Assembly: GCA_030220185.1 (NCBI GenBank) | Contig: JASPKZ010008351.1 | Coordinates: 2,231,001-2,295,000 of the forward strand | DNA from: Diploptera punctata | Taxonomy: Eukaryota > Arthropoda > Insecta > Blattodea > Blaberidae | Length of the DNA stretch: 64,000 nt | Direction of reading: 5' to 3' | Position numbers and translations under genes: made by a program | Notes under the pieces: generated by a model | Databases searched by the model: none | Told to the model about the DNA's origin: nothing | Seen by the model: the letters and a program-made list of their open reading frames with translations, nothing else | Shown: piece after piece, positions 63,798-64,000 of the stretch | How positions within the stretch are numbered: position 1 is the first letter of the stretch | How the letters are laid out: every line of letters starts with the position of its first letter

Positions 63798-64000
63798 ATA
63801 ATAATTTTAGCATGATGTATGAATATTAAATTTATGTAGACCTACAAGCTATATACTGTTGGAATTAAACTATTTAATAAATAAATACATATATAATTTT
63901 AATTTTAAAAGTAAACAATACCAAATAATAACAAAAATTAAATAATGACATAAATAATCAATGTCTTCTGTTCTTGTGTAATAAACGCCCATAGCGCTAT

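Noticed and set aside
63555..63815. ORF of poly-Asn
   Set aside because: It is a translation of two AAT microsatellites.

Overview
The window looks like TE-rich nuclear DNA from an insect. A hemimetabolous species such as a cockroach is plausible from the repeat families, but the sequence alone does not settle it. Evidence for an insect: split genes with GT/AG introns, a TipE-type sodium-channel auxiliary subunit (an insect family), AT-rich introns, and a wide mix of eukaryotic transposons. No prokaryotic genes, operons or CRISPR arrays are present.

Four host genes can be supported. (1) The last three exons of a FAD synthase (FLAD1-like, + strand) lie at 315-456, 2429-2550 and 23758-23893. 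Their reading frames join exactly, across an intron of about 21 kb. (2) Inside that intron, on the same strand, is an intact single-exon TipE/Teh-like two-pass membrane protein (16201-17211). (3) A BBS10-like chaperonin gene lies at 30466-32118 (+). (4) One exon of a tubulin polyglutamylase (TTLL9-like, - strand) lies at 58920-59191. BBS10 and TTLL9 both serve cilia in other animals.

Nearly everything else is mobile DNA, often nested. The dominant class is Penelope-like elements (PLEs): GIY-YIG endonuclease remnants and palindromic foldback derivatives at about twenty places. I can read a hammerhead ribozyme core directly in most of them (about 24 cores, roughly half with the full consensus), and several insertions are bounded by 12-13 bp target duplications. 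A second abundant class carries complete 72-nt tRNA-like cloverleaves, usually as inverted pairs. It has fixed termini and also makes 12-bp target duplications; this is the best candidate here for an undescribed element.

Region by region: 1-2.4 kb, PLEs between FLAD1 exons, with a broken tRNA-Tyr-like sequence; 2.7-10.5 kb, tRNA-bearing elements, PLEs and an RTE-like LINE nested inside a PLE; 11-15.5 kb, LINE 3' ends and SINEs; 16-19.4 kb, the TipE-like gene and a non-autonomous Helitron; 20.7-23.7 kb, tRNA element, LINE reverse transcriptase, SINE and two PLEs; 24-30 kb, hAT, mariner-like, PLE, piggyBac and SINE elements; 30.5-33.7 kb, BBS10 and a broken mariner; 34-39.4 kb, a nest of LINE, hAT, PLE and SINE; 39.4-40.0 kb, an A/T satellite; 41-52 kb, SINEs, two solo-LTR candidates, LINE fragments and a deleted mariner-like element; 52.6-55 kb, a LINE 3' end invaded by PLEs, including a palindrome with arms of about 590 bp; 58-59.2 kb, a PLE and the TTLL exon; 60-63 kb, a decayed Jockey-like LINE and a transposon end; 63.5-63.8 kb, AAT microsatellites.
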